NCBI RefSeq assembly: GCF_001953875.1
Contig: NZ_MQUR01000020.1
Span: 26,923 to 90,922, forward strand
From: Streptomyces amritsarensis
Lineage (GTDB): Bacteria > Actinomycetota > Actinomycetes > Streptomycetales > Streptomycetaceae
Length of the DNA stretch: 64,000 nucleotides
Direction: 5' to 3'
The notes under the pieces are model-generated. The model did no database searches and was not told where the DNA came from. It saw only the letters and a program-made list of their open reading frames with translations. The translations under genes and the position numbers were made by a program. Positions 1-8,019 of this stretch are shown piece by piece; the first letter of the stretch is position 1, and the number at the start of each line of letters is the position of its first letter.

Positions 1-1032
1 GAAGTGCACCGGCACCTGCTTGTCCTGCTCCTTGACGACGTAGCCCTTGCCCTGGGCGGGCAGGGTCACGCGGATCGCCTCGGTGACGCCGGCGTCCCGG
101 GCGGCGGCCACGGCCCGGTCGAGGCCGACGTCCGCGGTGGGGGCGGGAGCGGGCGCGGGCATCTGCGTGCCCTCGGGCATGGTGTGGCCGGCGTGCTCGT
201 CGGCGCCGCCGGCCTCCGTGCCCGGATTCAGCTTCGCCGAGACGGCCGGGGTGGCCCCGCCGAGGCTGTCCTGGAGCTGCCCGATGTTCTCACCGGCGTA
301 CTTCGACCAGGTCAGGCCGGTGGCGGAGAGCACGACGAGTCCGGCGGCGGACCACAGGCCGACGACGCCGTGCCAGGACAGGGTCCGGCGCCGGCCGGTG
401 GCCCTGCGGTCCGGGAGGACCAGCTGCGACGCGCGCTTGCGGCGGCGTCCGATCCACAGGGCGAGGCCGCCGAGCGCGACCACCCACATCCAGCTGGCGG
501 CGAGTTCGCTGTAGTTGCGGCCGAACTCCCCGAGCTGGAGGTCGGCGTGGAAGGTGCTCAGCCACGCCCGCAGCGGCAGCGCGTCACCGACGGTGGTGAG
601 CTGCCCGCGGACCTCGGCGGTGTACGGGTCGACGAACACGGTGAGGGTCTCGCCCTCCGCGAGACCGGACCTCTCCATGATCACCCGGGTGGTGGCCTCG
701 GCGTCGGGGCCCGGCCACACGGAGACGACCTCGCCCTCCGGTGCGGCTTCCTTGGCCGCCTCGACCTGGGCGCTGAGCGGTATGGCGGCGTCGCCGACGC
801 GGGCGACGGTCAGCTCGTCGGCGTAGACGATCTTCTCGGCCTGCCACGAGGCGGCGTACAGCAGCCCGGTGGCGGCGGCGAGGAACAGCAGCGGGGCGAC
901 GAGCAGGCCCGCGTAGAAGTGCATGCGCAGGAGCAGCGGGCGGACGGCGGCCCAGCCGCCGCTGCCGCTCCTGGGTGTGGCGGGCGGGTCGGAGTCCGGG
1001 GTGCGGACGTCGTGGATCTCTTCAACGGACAT
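1..1032 (-). CDS. PepSY-associated membrane protein (3' end cut by window)
   Basis: The frame opens with an ATG at 1032 and is still open at base 1, so 344 codons are visible and the C-terminus lies outside the window. The N-terminus is cytoplasmic and Pro/Ser-rich. The first membrane helix (residues about 38-56) begins after HFYAGLLVAPLLF, the hallmark of PepSY_TM proteins. A PepSY-like extracytoplasmic part follows (VFVDPYTAEVRGQL), then two more helices around WMWVVALGGLALWIGR and WHGVVGLWSAAGLVVLSATG. Family members are membrane proteins linked to iron or copper uptake and to reductases; the exact role is unknown. A Met/His-rich membrane protein lies just upstream on the same strand, so the two probably form an operon. 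Confidence 0.85.
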   Translation of the reverse strand, partial: MSVEEIHDVRTPDSDPPATPRSGSGGWAAVRPLLLRMHFYAGLLVAPLLFLAAATGLLYAASWQAEKIVYADELTVARVGDAAIPLSAQVEAAKEAAPEGEVVSVWPGPDAEATTRVIMERSGLAEGETLTVFVDPYTAEVRGQLTTVGDALPLRAWLSTFHADLQLGEFGRNYSELAASWMWVVALGGLALWIGRRRKRASQLVLPDRRATGRRRTLSWHGVVGLWSAAGLVVLSATGLTWSKYAGENIGQLQDSLGGATPAVSAKLNPGTEAGGADEHAGHTMPEGTQMPAPAPAPTADVGLDRAVAAARDAGVTEAIRVTLPAQGKGYVVKEQDKQVPVHF

Positions 1033-1118
1033 GTCGGTCCTAGGTGTTGGCGAAGGCATGGGGACGGCGGCCCCAGGTCTCGCCTCCCCTCGCACGGGTG
1101 CCGTGGAGGTGCGCCGGA

Positions 1119-1817
1119 TCAGGCGCGGGCAGGACGGCCGGGGGCCGTGGAGCGGTGGACACTGCCGCTCCACGGCGGCCCTCGGCGTACCACGGCGTGG
1201 GCGTGGACCGCTCCGCGCAGCCGGCGCGGGCGCCGGTGCGGGGCGCGGAAGACGGGCGGGGCCGCCACGGCGGCGACCCGGGCGCGCACCAGGACGAGCG
1301 CGCGGGCGAGCGGCCGGGCGGCGTGCAGCGCGGCCGCGCCCAGGACGCGGGCCAGCCGGAAGACGGCGGCCTCGCCCCGCGCCAGCCAGGCGGCGCAGAC
1401 CAGCCCGGCGAGCACGTGCGCGGCGATCATCCCGGCACCGCCGTGGGCGGCCGCGCCTGCCATCTCGGCCATGCCGGCCGTGTCCGCCATACCGGCGGCC
1501 CCGGTGGCGGGCATGTGGTGGTGCCCCTGCACCGCGGCGGGTCCGGCAGCGGACTCGGCCGCCCGGCTGCCGGAGAAGACGAGGTGCAGCACGCCCTGTA
1601 CGGAGAGCACGGCTGCGGCGATCCCCACGGGCCCGCGCCGTCGTCCGGCGAGGAACCAGGCGAGGACGGCGGTCACCGCGAAGGCGCCCAGAAGACCGGA
1701 AGGGGGAACGTCCATGCCGGACATGCGCGCATGCCCCACCGCGCCCAGCGCGACACACACCGCCGCGAACATCGCGGCTCGGGTGGCGCGCAGCGGTGGC
1801 GCGAAGGATTCGAACAT
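1119..1817 (-). CDS. Met/His-rich integral membrane protein
   Basis: The product has 232 residues and begins MFESFAPPLRATRAAM. Several hydrophobic segments are visible (about 14-30, 42-58, 62-80 and 128-145), so it is an integral membrane protein. Between helices lies a loop rich in His, Met, Gly and Ala (GHHHMPATGAAGMADTAGM), the kind of loop seen in bacterial copper-handling membrane proteins. The C-terminal 70 residues are Arg/Ala-rich and look cytoplasmic. It is upstream of the PepSY protein on the same strand with an 86-base gap, probably in one transcript. I cannot assign it to a named family; copper handling is inference from the loop and the neighbour. Confidence 0.7.
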   Translation of the reverse strand: MFESFAPPLRATRAAMFAAVCVALGAVGHARMSGMDVPPSGLLGAFAVTAVLAWFLAGRRRGPVGIAAAVLSVQGVLHLVFSGSRAAESAAGPAAVQGHHHMPATGAAGMADTAGMAEMAGAAAHGGAGMIAAHVLAGLVCAAWLARGEAAVFRLARVLGAAALHAARPLARALVLVRARVAAVAAPPVFRAPHRRPRRLRGAVHAHAVVRRGPPWSGSVHRSTAPGRPARA

Positions 1818-1880
1818 GGCCGTGACATGTTCGCACGGGGCCCCTTGGTCTCCGCCAGAGGCTTATCCGATCATGAGCAG

Positions 1881-2468
1881 GTGAATCCAATTCCATGGGG
1901 AGCGGTGTACGCGGGCGGCGTCCAACTCGGGGCGTACGCGCTGGAGCGCACCGCACCCGCCGATCGGGAGCGGCTGCTCCGGGACTGCTCGACGAATGTC
2001 GACAATCTCGCCGCCGGGCGCTGGGAGACGCTGCTGAGCAGCGCCCTGGTCGTCGAAGAACCGATGCCCCTGCCGTACGCACTGCTGCTGGTGGCGGTGC
2101 TCGGCTACGCCGAATACGCGTACGGGGCCTGGTGGACCGCCGCGGTGTTCCTCTTCGGGCACGCCTCGGCCACCCTCCTCGTGTACGGCGGGCTGCACAG
2201 GACGACCGATTCCGCAACCCGCCGCGCCCTGGACGTGGGGACGAGCTACGGGTTCAACGCCGTCCTCGGCACGCTGACCTCCACCCTGCCGCGCGGGCCC
2301 GTCCGCACGGCCGCCCGGATCGGCCTGCTGGCGCTCACGGCGGCGCCCGTGCTGAAGCGCGGCCGGACCTTCACCGACGCAGGGCACCTCGCGGCGCTCG
2401 GGATCGGCGTGGGCGTCTCCCTGGCCCTCGATTGCCTTCCCGGGACAAAGCATCGGAAAATTACCTGA
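1881..2468 (+). CDS. rhomboid-like integral membrane protein
   Basis: The product has 195 residues if read from the GTG at 1881; a GTG at 1905 is an alternative with its Shine-Dalgarno too close. Features of the actinobacterial rhomboid-like family are present: the STNVDNL stretch after the first hydrophobic segment, the ETLLSSALVVEEP loop, LLLVAVLGYAEYAYG, then FLFGHASATLLVYGG and a late ALDVGTSYGFNAVLG helix. I do not see a clear Ser/His catalytic pair like that of true rhomboid proteases (GTSYG stands where GxSG would be), so proteolytic activity is doubtful. It is transcribed away from the Met/His-rich protein gene. Confidence 0.7.
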   Translation: MNPIPWGAVYAGGVQLGAYALERTAPADRERLLRDCSTNVDNLAAGRWETLLSSALVVEEPMPLPYALLLVAVLGYAEYAYGAWWTAAVFLFGHASATLLVYGGLHRTTDSATRRALDVGTSYGFNAVLGTLTSTLPRGPVRTAARIGLLALTAAPVLKRGRTFTDAGHLAALGIGVGVSLALDCLPGTKHRKIT

Positions 2469-2494
2469 ATCACCTCGTCACCGCGTCACCACAC

Positions 2495-2563
2495 GACCGC
2501 ATGACCGCATGACGCACGACCGCACGACGCATGACGCACGACCGCATCGCCGCATCGCCGCAT
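2495..2563. repeat. array of nine 7-8 bp GAC(C)GCAT/C units
   Basis: Nine consecutive units of the form GACCGCAT, GACGCAC or CGCCGCAT run head to tail between the rhomboid-like gene and the phosphatase gene. Units are 7 or 8 bases long, so the array is not in phase with any coding frame. Downstream of it at 2600 is the likely ATG of the phosphatase. It looks like a slippage-generated repeat in the 5' leader. Confidence 0.75.
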
Positions 2564-2599
2564 GACACGAGTAATCCGAACACCGCTGGAGCCGCCACG

Positions 2600-3397
2600 A
2601 TGACCGCCACCCCCTCCACCACCGTCGCCAACCTCCGCGACCTCGGCGGCACCCCGCTCCCCGGCGGCCGCACCGTCCGCTCCGGCCTGGTCCTGCGCTC
2701 CGGCCAGCTCGACCGGCTCGACCTCGACGCGGACCCGGCGGTGGCGGCGCTGGGCGTGCGTACCGTCATCGACTTCCGCACCGACGCGGAGCGCGCCGAC
2801 CACCCCGACCGCATACCGGCCGGGGCCCGGCTCCTGGTCGCCGACGTCCTCGCGGACAAGCTGCGGGAGGCCGGCAAGAAGCCCGCCGCCGCCCAGCTCA
2901 AGGACCTGCTGTCCGACCCGGTGGTGGCCGAGGAACACCTCGGCGGCGGCAAGGCCCAGGCCCTGTTCGCCGACACCTACCGGTCCTTCGTGCACTCCGG
3001 CTCCGCCCAGGCCGCGTACCGCCTGCTGCTGACCGAGGCCGCCGACCCGCAGGCGGGCCCGCTGCTGTTCCACTGCACGGCCGGCAAGGACCGCACCGGC
3101 TGGGGCGCGACCGTCGTCCTGGCGCTGCTCGGCGCGGACGGCGCCACTCTGATGGCCGAATACCTCTCCGTGAACCCGGCGGTCAAGCAGGCCTTCGCCC
3201 CGATGATCGAGGGCTTCACGGCGGCCGGCGGCAACCCGGACATCGCGCTCGCGCTGATCGGGGTCTTCCCCTCCTACCTGGAGGCCGCCCTCGACGAGGT
3301 CGAGACCCGCTACGGCTCCATGGAGAAGTACGTGCGGGAGGGCCTCGGCGTCGCGGACGAGACGGTCGAGGCGCTCCGCGCCCGTCTCGTGGGCTGA
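2600..3397 (+). CDS. tyrosine/serine protein phosphatase
   Basis: The product has 265 residues. The catalytic P-loop HCTAGKDRTG (around residue 158) carries the Cys nucleophile and Arg of the CX5R signature, and the early NLRDLGG and VIDFRTDAER motifs mark the Y_phosphatase3 (dual-specificity, MptpB-like) family. I chose the ATG at 2600 because the reading frame upstream of it runs through the short GACCGCAT repeat array and gives non-conserved residues. Such enzymes hydrolyse phosphotyrosine, phosphoserine or phosphoinositides; the substrate cannot be told from sequence. It has no signal peptide and stands alone on its strand. Confidence 0.88.
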   Translation: MTATPSTTVANLRDLGGTPLPGGRTVRSGLVLRSGQLDRLDLDADPAVAALGVRTVIDFRTDAERADHPDRIPAGARLLVADVLADKLREAGKKPAAAQLKDLLSDPVVAEEHLGGGKAQALFADTYRSFVHSGSAQAAYRLLLTEAADPQAGPLLFHCTAGKDRTGWGATVVLALLGADGATLMAEYLSVNPAVKQAFAPMIEGFTAAGGNPDIALALIGVFPSYLEAALDEVETRYGSMEKYVREGLGVADETVEALRARLVG

Positions 3398-3477
3398 GGC
3401 CCTCCCGGAGGACGCGGACGGGGCGCGGACGGGACGCGGACGGGTGACCATCCGACGATTCGCTCGTTCTGCTGAAC

Positions 3478-5418
3478 GTGACTGCGCCGGATACCGCCAC
3501 CCGTCCCCAGCCTCCCGCGGCTCCCGTGCCGCCCGACGTCGAGCAGGCCGAGGCCGCCATCGTCGAGCACTACCCGCGGCTGGTGCGGCTCGCCTATCTC
3601 GTGCTGCCCCCGACCCTCGGCCGCAACCGGCGGGTGCTCACCGCGCACTCGCTGGTCCAACGGGCGCTGCCGCGCGGGCGGCGGGACGCCGCGGCCGGGG
3701 TCGCCGCCGTGCAGGGCGGGGTCCCGGGGCAGCGGGGCGGTCCGGACGACTCCGGGTACGCGTACGTCCGGCTGCGGGTGCTCCGCGCGGCACTGGAGGC
3801 GGGGCTCCCGCTGACGTTCCGGGCACTGCCCCGGCGTGCGCAGCTCCCGCCGGCGCTGCCCCAGGTGTGGGGCCTGCGGCTGTTCCCCCGCTCGGGCGGG
3901 GCCGAGGAGCTCGCCCTCGACCAGTGGCTGGCGACCCTGGACGGTCCCGGCCGGGCCGCCTGCGTTCTGCGCGCCCTGGAGCGGCTGCCCGAGCCCGAGG
4001 TGCTCCGGGTGCTCGACGAGGCCGGCGTCCCGGATCCGGCCGCGGCGGCCCGGGAGTCCGGCGATCCGGCGAACGACGCGCTGTTCTCCTCCCCCGAGTT
4101 CGACCCGTGCGTGCTCCAGGCCCGGCCCACCGACCTGCTGCGGCGGCGCCGTCTGACGCGGGCCGCGCTGGCCGCCGGGGCGGCCCTCGCCGTGTGCGGG
4201 GCGCTGCTCGCGCTGCCCGGCGGGGGCTGGGGTTCGGACGGGGCCGCCGCACCGCCGTACGCGCGCAACGCCGCGGCCGAACAGGCCCTGGATCCGGCCG
4301 AGCTGGTCCGGGTCGCGCCCGCGCTCTGGCACACGTCCTCCCGTACGGACTTCTCCACCTGGCCGGCCCGCGGGGACCGCGCGGACGACACGGCGCTGCT
4401 GCGCCGGGCGCTGGCCGTCTGGGCGCGGCCCGGCCCGTCCGTGGTCGTCTCGGCCACCCCGGGGACCCCGTCCGGGCCGCCGATGGGACCGGCGCAGCTG
4501 CTGTTCGCGGGCGCCGTCGACCAGGCCGTGGTGGTCCTGCTGTACGACGGCCTGCGCGTGGTCCGCTACGCCGAACCGCGCTCCGGTTCGGCGGGGGCGG
4601 CCCTGGACTTCGCCCGGACCGACGGGGCCTCGGCGGACACCGCGACCGCGCTGGTCGTCAGCCGGGTCGACGGCAACGTCCGCTATCTCGCGGCGCCCTG
4701 GGTGACGGGGGTGGCCCTGCGGGACCTGCTCAAGCCCGGCGGCCCGCCGGCGGTGCTGAAGACCACCCCGGACGGGGTCACCCCGCCGGTGCCCGGGCCG
4801 GCGCCGACGGGTGACTGCACCAGCTGGAACGCCCTGTCCCTGACCGGGGACGGCGCCACCCGGCTCATCACCGACCTGGGCGAGCTGACCCCGGCCCGGC
4901 TCACGTCGGGGGCACCGGGGGCCGAGCGGAACGTGACGGAGGCGGCGGAGCTCGCGGACTGGTCGAGGATCGCCTGCCTGCTGCCCTCGGTGCGCTCGCA
5001 CGGGGTCCGCACGGTCAACTCCTGGACGTACGCGAAGCAGCCGCTGCCGGAGGGCGACGGGACGGCGACCTGGCTGTGCACGCGGGCCGAGACCTGGCAG
5101 GGCGCGGCGGACCGGGTGCAGGCCCAGTTCCTGGCGCCCGGCTCGGCCACGGCGGCGCAGGCGGCGGCCGCGGAAGGGGTCGCGGCGTGCGGGCCCCGGG
5201 AGCCGCGGGTGCTGGCGGGCGTGCTGTGGAAGTCGCGTGCGGGCCAGTGGTACGTCGTGGCGGCGGGCAGCGCGCAGTTCGCCTCGCTCTCGGTCACGGG
5301 CGGCGGGGTGAACGGCTCGGCGAACGGCAACCGGCTGGCGGTCAAGGCACCGGCCGGCGCACAGGTCGACCTGTCGGGGAAGCTGACGGACGGGACGAAG
5401 GCGGGCGTGCTGCGCTGA
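3478..5418 (+). CDS. sigma-factor-like protein fused to membrane anchor and exported domain
   Basis: The product has 646 residues from a GTG at 3478. Residues 25-65 (AIVEHYPRLVRLAYLVLP, then HSLVQRAL) resemble region 2 of ECF sigma factors, and residues about 150-190 (LDGPGRAACVLRALERLPE, then VLRVLDEAGV) resemble a region 4 helix-turn-helix. A single transmembrane helix follows at about 222-243 (RAALAAGAALAVCGALLALP). The remaining 400 residues would be outside the cell and carry Cys pairs (DCTSW, IACLLPS, WLCTRAE, AACGPRE) suited to disulfides. So this looks like a degenerate ECF sigma turned into a membrane-anchored protein, not a working sigma factor. Function unknown; the topology is inferred. 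Confidence 0.65.
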   Translation: MTAPDTATRPQPPAAPVPPDVEQAEAAIVEHYPRLVRLAYLVLPPTLGRNRRVLTAHSLVQRALPRGRRDAAAGVAAVQGGVPGQRGGPDDSGYAYVRLRVLRAALEAGLPLTFRALPRRAQLPPALPQVWGLRLFPRSGGAEELALDQWLATLDGPGRAACVLRALERLPEPEVLRVLDEAGVPDPAAAARESGDPANDALFSSPEFDPCVLQARPTDLLRRRRLTRAALAAGAALAVCGALLALPGGGWGSDGAAAPPYARNAAAEQALDPAELVRVAPALWHTSSRTDFSTWPARGDRADDTALLRRALAVWARPGPSVVVSATPGTPSGPPMGPAQLLFAGAVDQAVVVLLYDGLRVVRYAEPRSGSAGAALDFARTDGASADTATALVVSRVDGNVRYLAAPWVTGVALRDLLKPGGPPAVLKTTPDGVTPPVPGPAPTGDCTSWNALSLTGDGATRLITDLGELTPARLTSGAPGAERNVTEAAELADWSRIACLLPSVRSHGVRTVNSWTYAKQPLPEGDGTATWLCTRAETWQGAADRVQAQFLAPGSATAAQAAAAEGVAACGPREPRVLAGVLWKSRAGQWYVVAAGSAQFASLSVTGGGVNGSANGNRLAVKAPAGAQVDLSGKLTDGTKAGVLR

Positions 5419-5579
5419 GCCGGCGGGTACCGCGGGCAACGCGCCGCGGGCCGGGTCGGGGCGGGTCGGCGTGTCGGGGGGCCGGGTCGGGTGAAGATTC
5501 AACGAGTGGGCGGCCGAAGGGAGTTGGCGAGATCCGGGCATGACGGGCGCAGGGGACACATGGCATGATCGGATTCCGG

Positions 5580-5593
5580 TTACCGATCGGTAA
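5580..5593. promoter_or_regulatory. 14-bp perfect palindrome upstream of lipoprotein gene
   Basis: TTACCGATCGGTAA is a perfect palindrome flanked by GGATT and AATCC in partial symmetry. It lies 36 bases before the GTG of the lipoprotein gene, within the probable promoter, so it is a candidate operator. The form ACCGATCGGT resembles sites of TetR-type repressors, but the cognate regulator is unknown. Confidence 0.45.
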
Positions 5594-5629
5594 TCCCCCA
5601 CACCCCTGCCCCTTTTGAAGGTCCACCAC

Positions 5630-7033
5630 GTGCGCACGCTTGCCCGCAGCCTCCTCCTCCCGGGTCTGACCGCCCTCGCGCTCACCGCCACCGGCTGCGC
5701 CTCGACTCCCCACACCGGCGCCGCCGAACCGGCCGCCCCCGCCCCCCTCACCCCGTCCGCCGACAGCGGCTCGCAGCAGCTGGACGTGGCCGCCGCGCCC
5801 CAGGGCGAGCCCACCCCCGCGGCCGTGGCCCGGGGCGGCTCCAAGGGCAGGACACAGAAGTCCACGCTCAAGGTCGCCTCGTACGACGCCGCGACCGGAC
5901 GGGCCGTCATAGCCAAGGCCCCACCGAAGGGGCCCTCCGAAGCACCCTCGAAGGACACGTCGCCCGAGGCCGACAAGCCCGTCGCGGCGGGCGACGTCAT
6001 CGCCAGCGCACCCGCGCCCGGCGCCCCGAACGGCCTGCTCGCCAAGGTCACCGAGGTCGTCGGCAAGACCGACCGCGGCACCGAGGTCAAGACGGCCTCC
6101 ACGACGCTGGCCGCCGTCCTCAACGACGACAAGGCCGACGGCAAGGTCCCCGTCGACCCCTCGACGGTCGTCGTCGAGCCCCTGATGAAGGGCGTCACCT
6201 TCTCCTGGGCCAAGGGCGACGGCCTGAAGTTCGGCCCCGAGGGCGCGAAGCTGCCGCTGGGCAACCTCCGGCTCGATGTGAACGCCTCCGTCGACACCGC
6301 CCCGGACGCCCCCGCCTCGGCCGGCGCCTCCGTCTCCGGCTTCGTCCAGCTCGCCCCGCAGGTCGAGTTCCAGTACGACGGCACCCAGGGCGGCGGCTCC
6401 GGCCCGCGCGGCGCCTTCCTCGGGATGAGCGGCGACTGGTCCTCGCAGTGGAAGCTCCAGGGCCGCGCCGCCGCGAGCACCGGGGCGCCCAAGCGGATCC
6501 CGTTCGCCAAGCTGCACAGCTCCCCGGTCATCCAGGTCGGCCCGGTGCCGGTCGTCGTCAACCTCGGCCTGACCTGCTACATCCAGGTGGAGGCCGACGG
6601 CAAGGTCACCCTCGACGTCCAGCAGGACGTCAAGGGTGACTTCAAGATCGGCGGCAGCTACGCCTTCGGCAAGGGCTGGACCCCGGTCAGCGCGTCGAAC
6701 GTGAAGAGCACACCGGTCCAGGCGACCGTCACCGCCGCGGGGAAGGTCAAGGGCGCGCTCGGCGCCGAGGCGTCCGTCGGCCTCTACGGCGCCGTCGGCG
6801 TCACCGGCGACTTCGCCCCGTACCTGCGCGGCGAGGCCGACGTCAAGGCGACCGCGTCCAGCGACGGCAAGGCCTCCGTCAGCGGCGCCTGGGCGCTGTA
6901 CGGCGGCTTCGACCTGAGCGGCAACCTCCAGCTCCAGCTGTCCCTGTTCGGCACGCCCGTCTTCGAGCGCAGGATCCCGCTCGGCGCCCTGAACCGCGAG
7001 TGGGCGCTGGCGAGCGGCAGCACCGGACGCTGA
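5630..7033 (+). CDS. secreted lipoprotein, function unknown
   Basis: The product has 467 residues from the GTG at 5630, preceded by GAAGG eight bases upstream; a TTG at 5615 is in frame but overlaps this ribosome site. The N-terminus VRTLARSLLLPGLTALALTATGCAS is a lipoprotein signal with Cys at about residue 24. A Pro/Ala-rich linker follows, then a repeat-rich region likely to be mostly beta-strand with alternating charged and hydrophobic residues (for example KVTLDVQQDVKGDFKIGGSY and QLQLSLFGTPVFERRIP). No catalytic motif is evident. It probably sits on the outer face of the membrane. A palindrome 36 bases upstream may control it. Confidence 0.75.
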   Translation: MRTLARSLLLPGLTALALTATGCASTPHTGAAEPAAPAPLTPSADSGSQQLDVAAAPQGEPTPAAVARGGSKGRTQKSTLKVASYDAATGRAVIAKAPPKGPSEAPSKDTSPEADKPVAAGDVIASAPAPGAPNGLLAKVTEVVGKTDRGTEVKTASTTLAAVLNDDKADGKVPVDPSTVVVEPLMKGVTFSWAKGDGLKFGPEGAKLPLGNLRLDVNASVDTAPDAPASAGASVSGFVQLAPQVEFQYDGTQGGGSGPRGAFLGMSGDWSSQWKLQGRAAASTGAPKRIPFAKLHSSPVIQVGPVPVVVNLGLTCYIQVEADGKVTLDVQQDVKGDFKIGGSYAFGKGWTPVSASNVKSTPVQATVTAAGKVKGALGAEASVGLYGAVGVTGDFAPYLRGEADVKATASSDGKASVSGAWALYGGFDLSGNLQLQLSLFGTPVFERRIPLGALNREWALASGSTGR

Positions 7034-7098
7034 CCGGGCGGTCCGCCCGGCGGACCGCGGCGGGCGCGAGAAGTGGGCGCAGGGGTCTTCTCACCCCT

Positions 7099-7116
7099 TG
7101 TACCCATCAGTACATT
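7099..7116 (+). promoter_or_regulatory. leaderless promoter -10 with overlapping inverted repeat (candidate TetR operator)
   Basis: TGTAC-CCATCA-GTACA (7099-7114) is an inverted repeat that overlaps a good -10 hexamer TACATT (7111-7116). Only six bases separate the hexamer from the ATG at 7123, so the transcript is probably leaderless. The overlap is ideal for repression by the TetR protein encoded two genes downstream; that link is inference. Confidence 0.5.
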
Positions 7117-7122
7117 GACGCC

Positions 7123-8019
7123 ATGTCTAATACGCCGCTCGCGCCCGCCCCCGTGGCGTCGGAACACGTGGACCTCAGGCCTCGGAACGTGTCCTTCGGC
7201 TGGGAGGACACCCCGCTCCACTGGCTGCCCGGCGAACCCTTCGCCGGACACATGATCAATGTGCTGCACCTGCTGCTGCCCGCCGGGGAGCGGTGGTTCG
7301 TGCACGTCTACAAGCAGGCGCTGCCGTACATCGAGGACGAGCGGCTGCGGGAGGACGTCGTCGGCTTCATCGGCCAGGAGGCCATGCACGCCGCCGCCCA
7401 CGACGACGTCCTCCCGCACCTGAAGCGCCTGGGTCTCGACCCGACCCCCTACACCGCCCAGGTGGACTGGCTGTTCGAGAAGCTGCTCGGCGACCGTACC
7501 CTGCCGCCGGGCCGAGCCCGGCACTGGTGGCTGATGGAGCGGGTCGCGATGATCGCGGCGATCGAGCACTACACGGCGTTCCTCGGCGACTGGGTCCTGA
7601 ACGCCGACGCCCTCGACCGGCGCGGCGCCGACCCCACCATGCTGGACCTGCTGCGCTGGCACGGCGCGGAGGAGGTCGAGCACCGCTCGGTGGCCTTCGA
7701 CCTGTTCATGCACGTCGACGGCGGCTACCGGCGCCGGGCCCGGACGTGGGCGACCGCCTTCACCGCCCTGGTGTTCCTCTGGCAGCGCGGGGTCCGCTTC
7801 TTCATGGAGAACGACCCCCACCTCGTGGACGGCAAGGCCTCCTTCGGGCAGTTCTTCATGGCCGGACAGCAGGGCGTCCTCCCCTCGACGGGCGCCATGC
7901 TGAAGTCCATACCGAAGTACCTCTCCCGGACGTACCACCCCTCGCAGGAGGGCTCGACGGCCCAGGCCGTGGCCTACCTGGCCGCCTCCCCCGGCGCGAA
8001 CGGCGGGGGGCGGGCATGA
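7123..8019 (+). CDS. metal-dependent (ferritin-like diiron) hydrolase family protein
   Basis: The product has 298 residues. It matches the predicted metal-dependent hydrolase family (PF10118): opening VDLRPRNVSFGWEDTPLHWLPG, then paired carboxylate/His motifs GQEAMHAAAHDD (about residues 85-96) and WHGAEEVEHRSVAFD (about 179-193), which would bind a dinuclear metal centre in a four-helix bundle. The gene overlaps the following ferredoxin reductase by four bases (ATGA), which suggests that this protein receives electrons from it, as a diiron oxygenase would. The substrate is unknown. The promoter appears leaderless and carries an inverted repeat. Confidence 0.8.
   Translation: MSNTPLAPAPVASEHVDLRPRNVSFGWEDTPLHWLPGEPFAGHMINVLHLLLPAGERWFVHVYKQALPYIEDERLREDVVGFIGQEAMHAAAHDDVLPHLKRLGLDPTPYTAQVDWLFEKLLGDRTLPPGRARHWWLMERVAMIAAIEHYTAFLGDWVLNADALDRRGADPTMLDLLRWHGAEEVEHRSVAFDLFMHVDGGYRRRARTWATAFTALVFLWQRGVRFFMENDPHLVDGKASFGQFFMAGQQGVLPSTGAMLKSIPKYLSRTYHPSQEGSTAQAVAYLAASPGANGGGRA

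Noticed and set aside
4..1884. Plus-strand open frame of 626 codons over the PepSY region
   Set aside because: It is antisense to the PepSY and Met/His-rich membrane proteins, which have clear helices and motifs.
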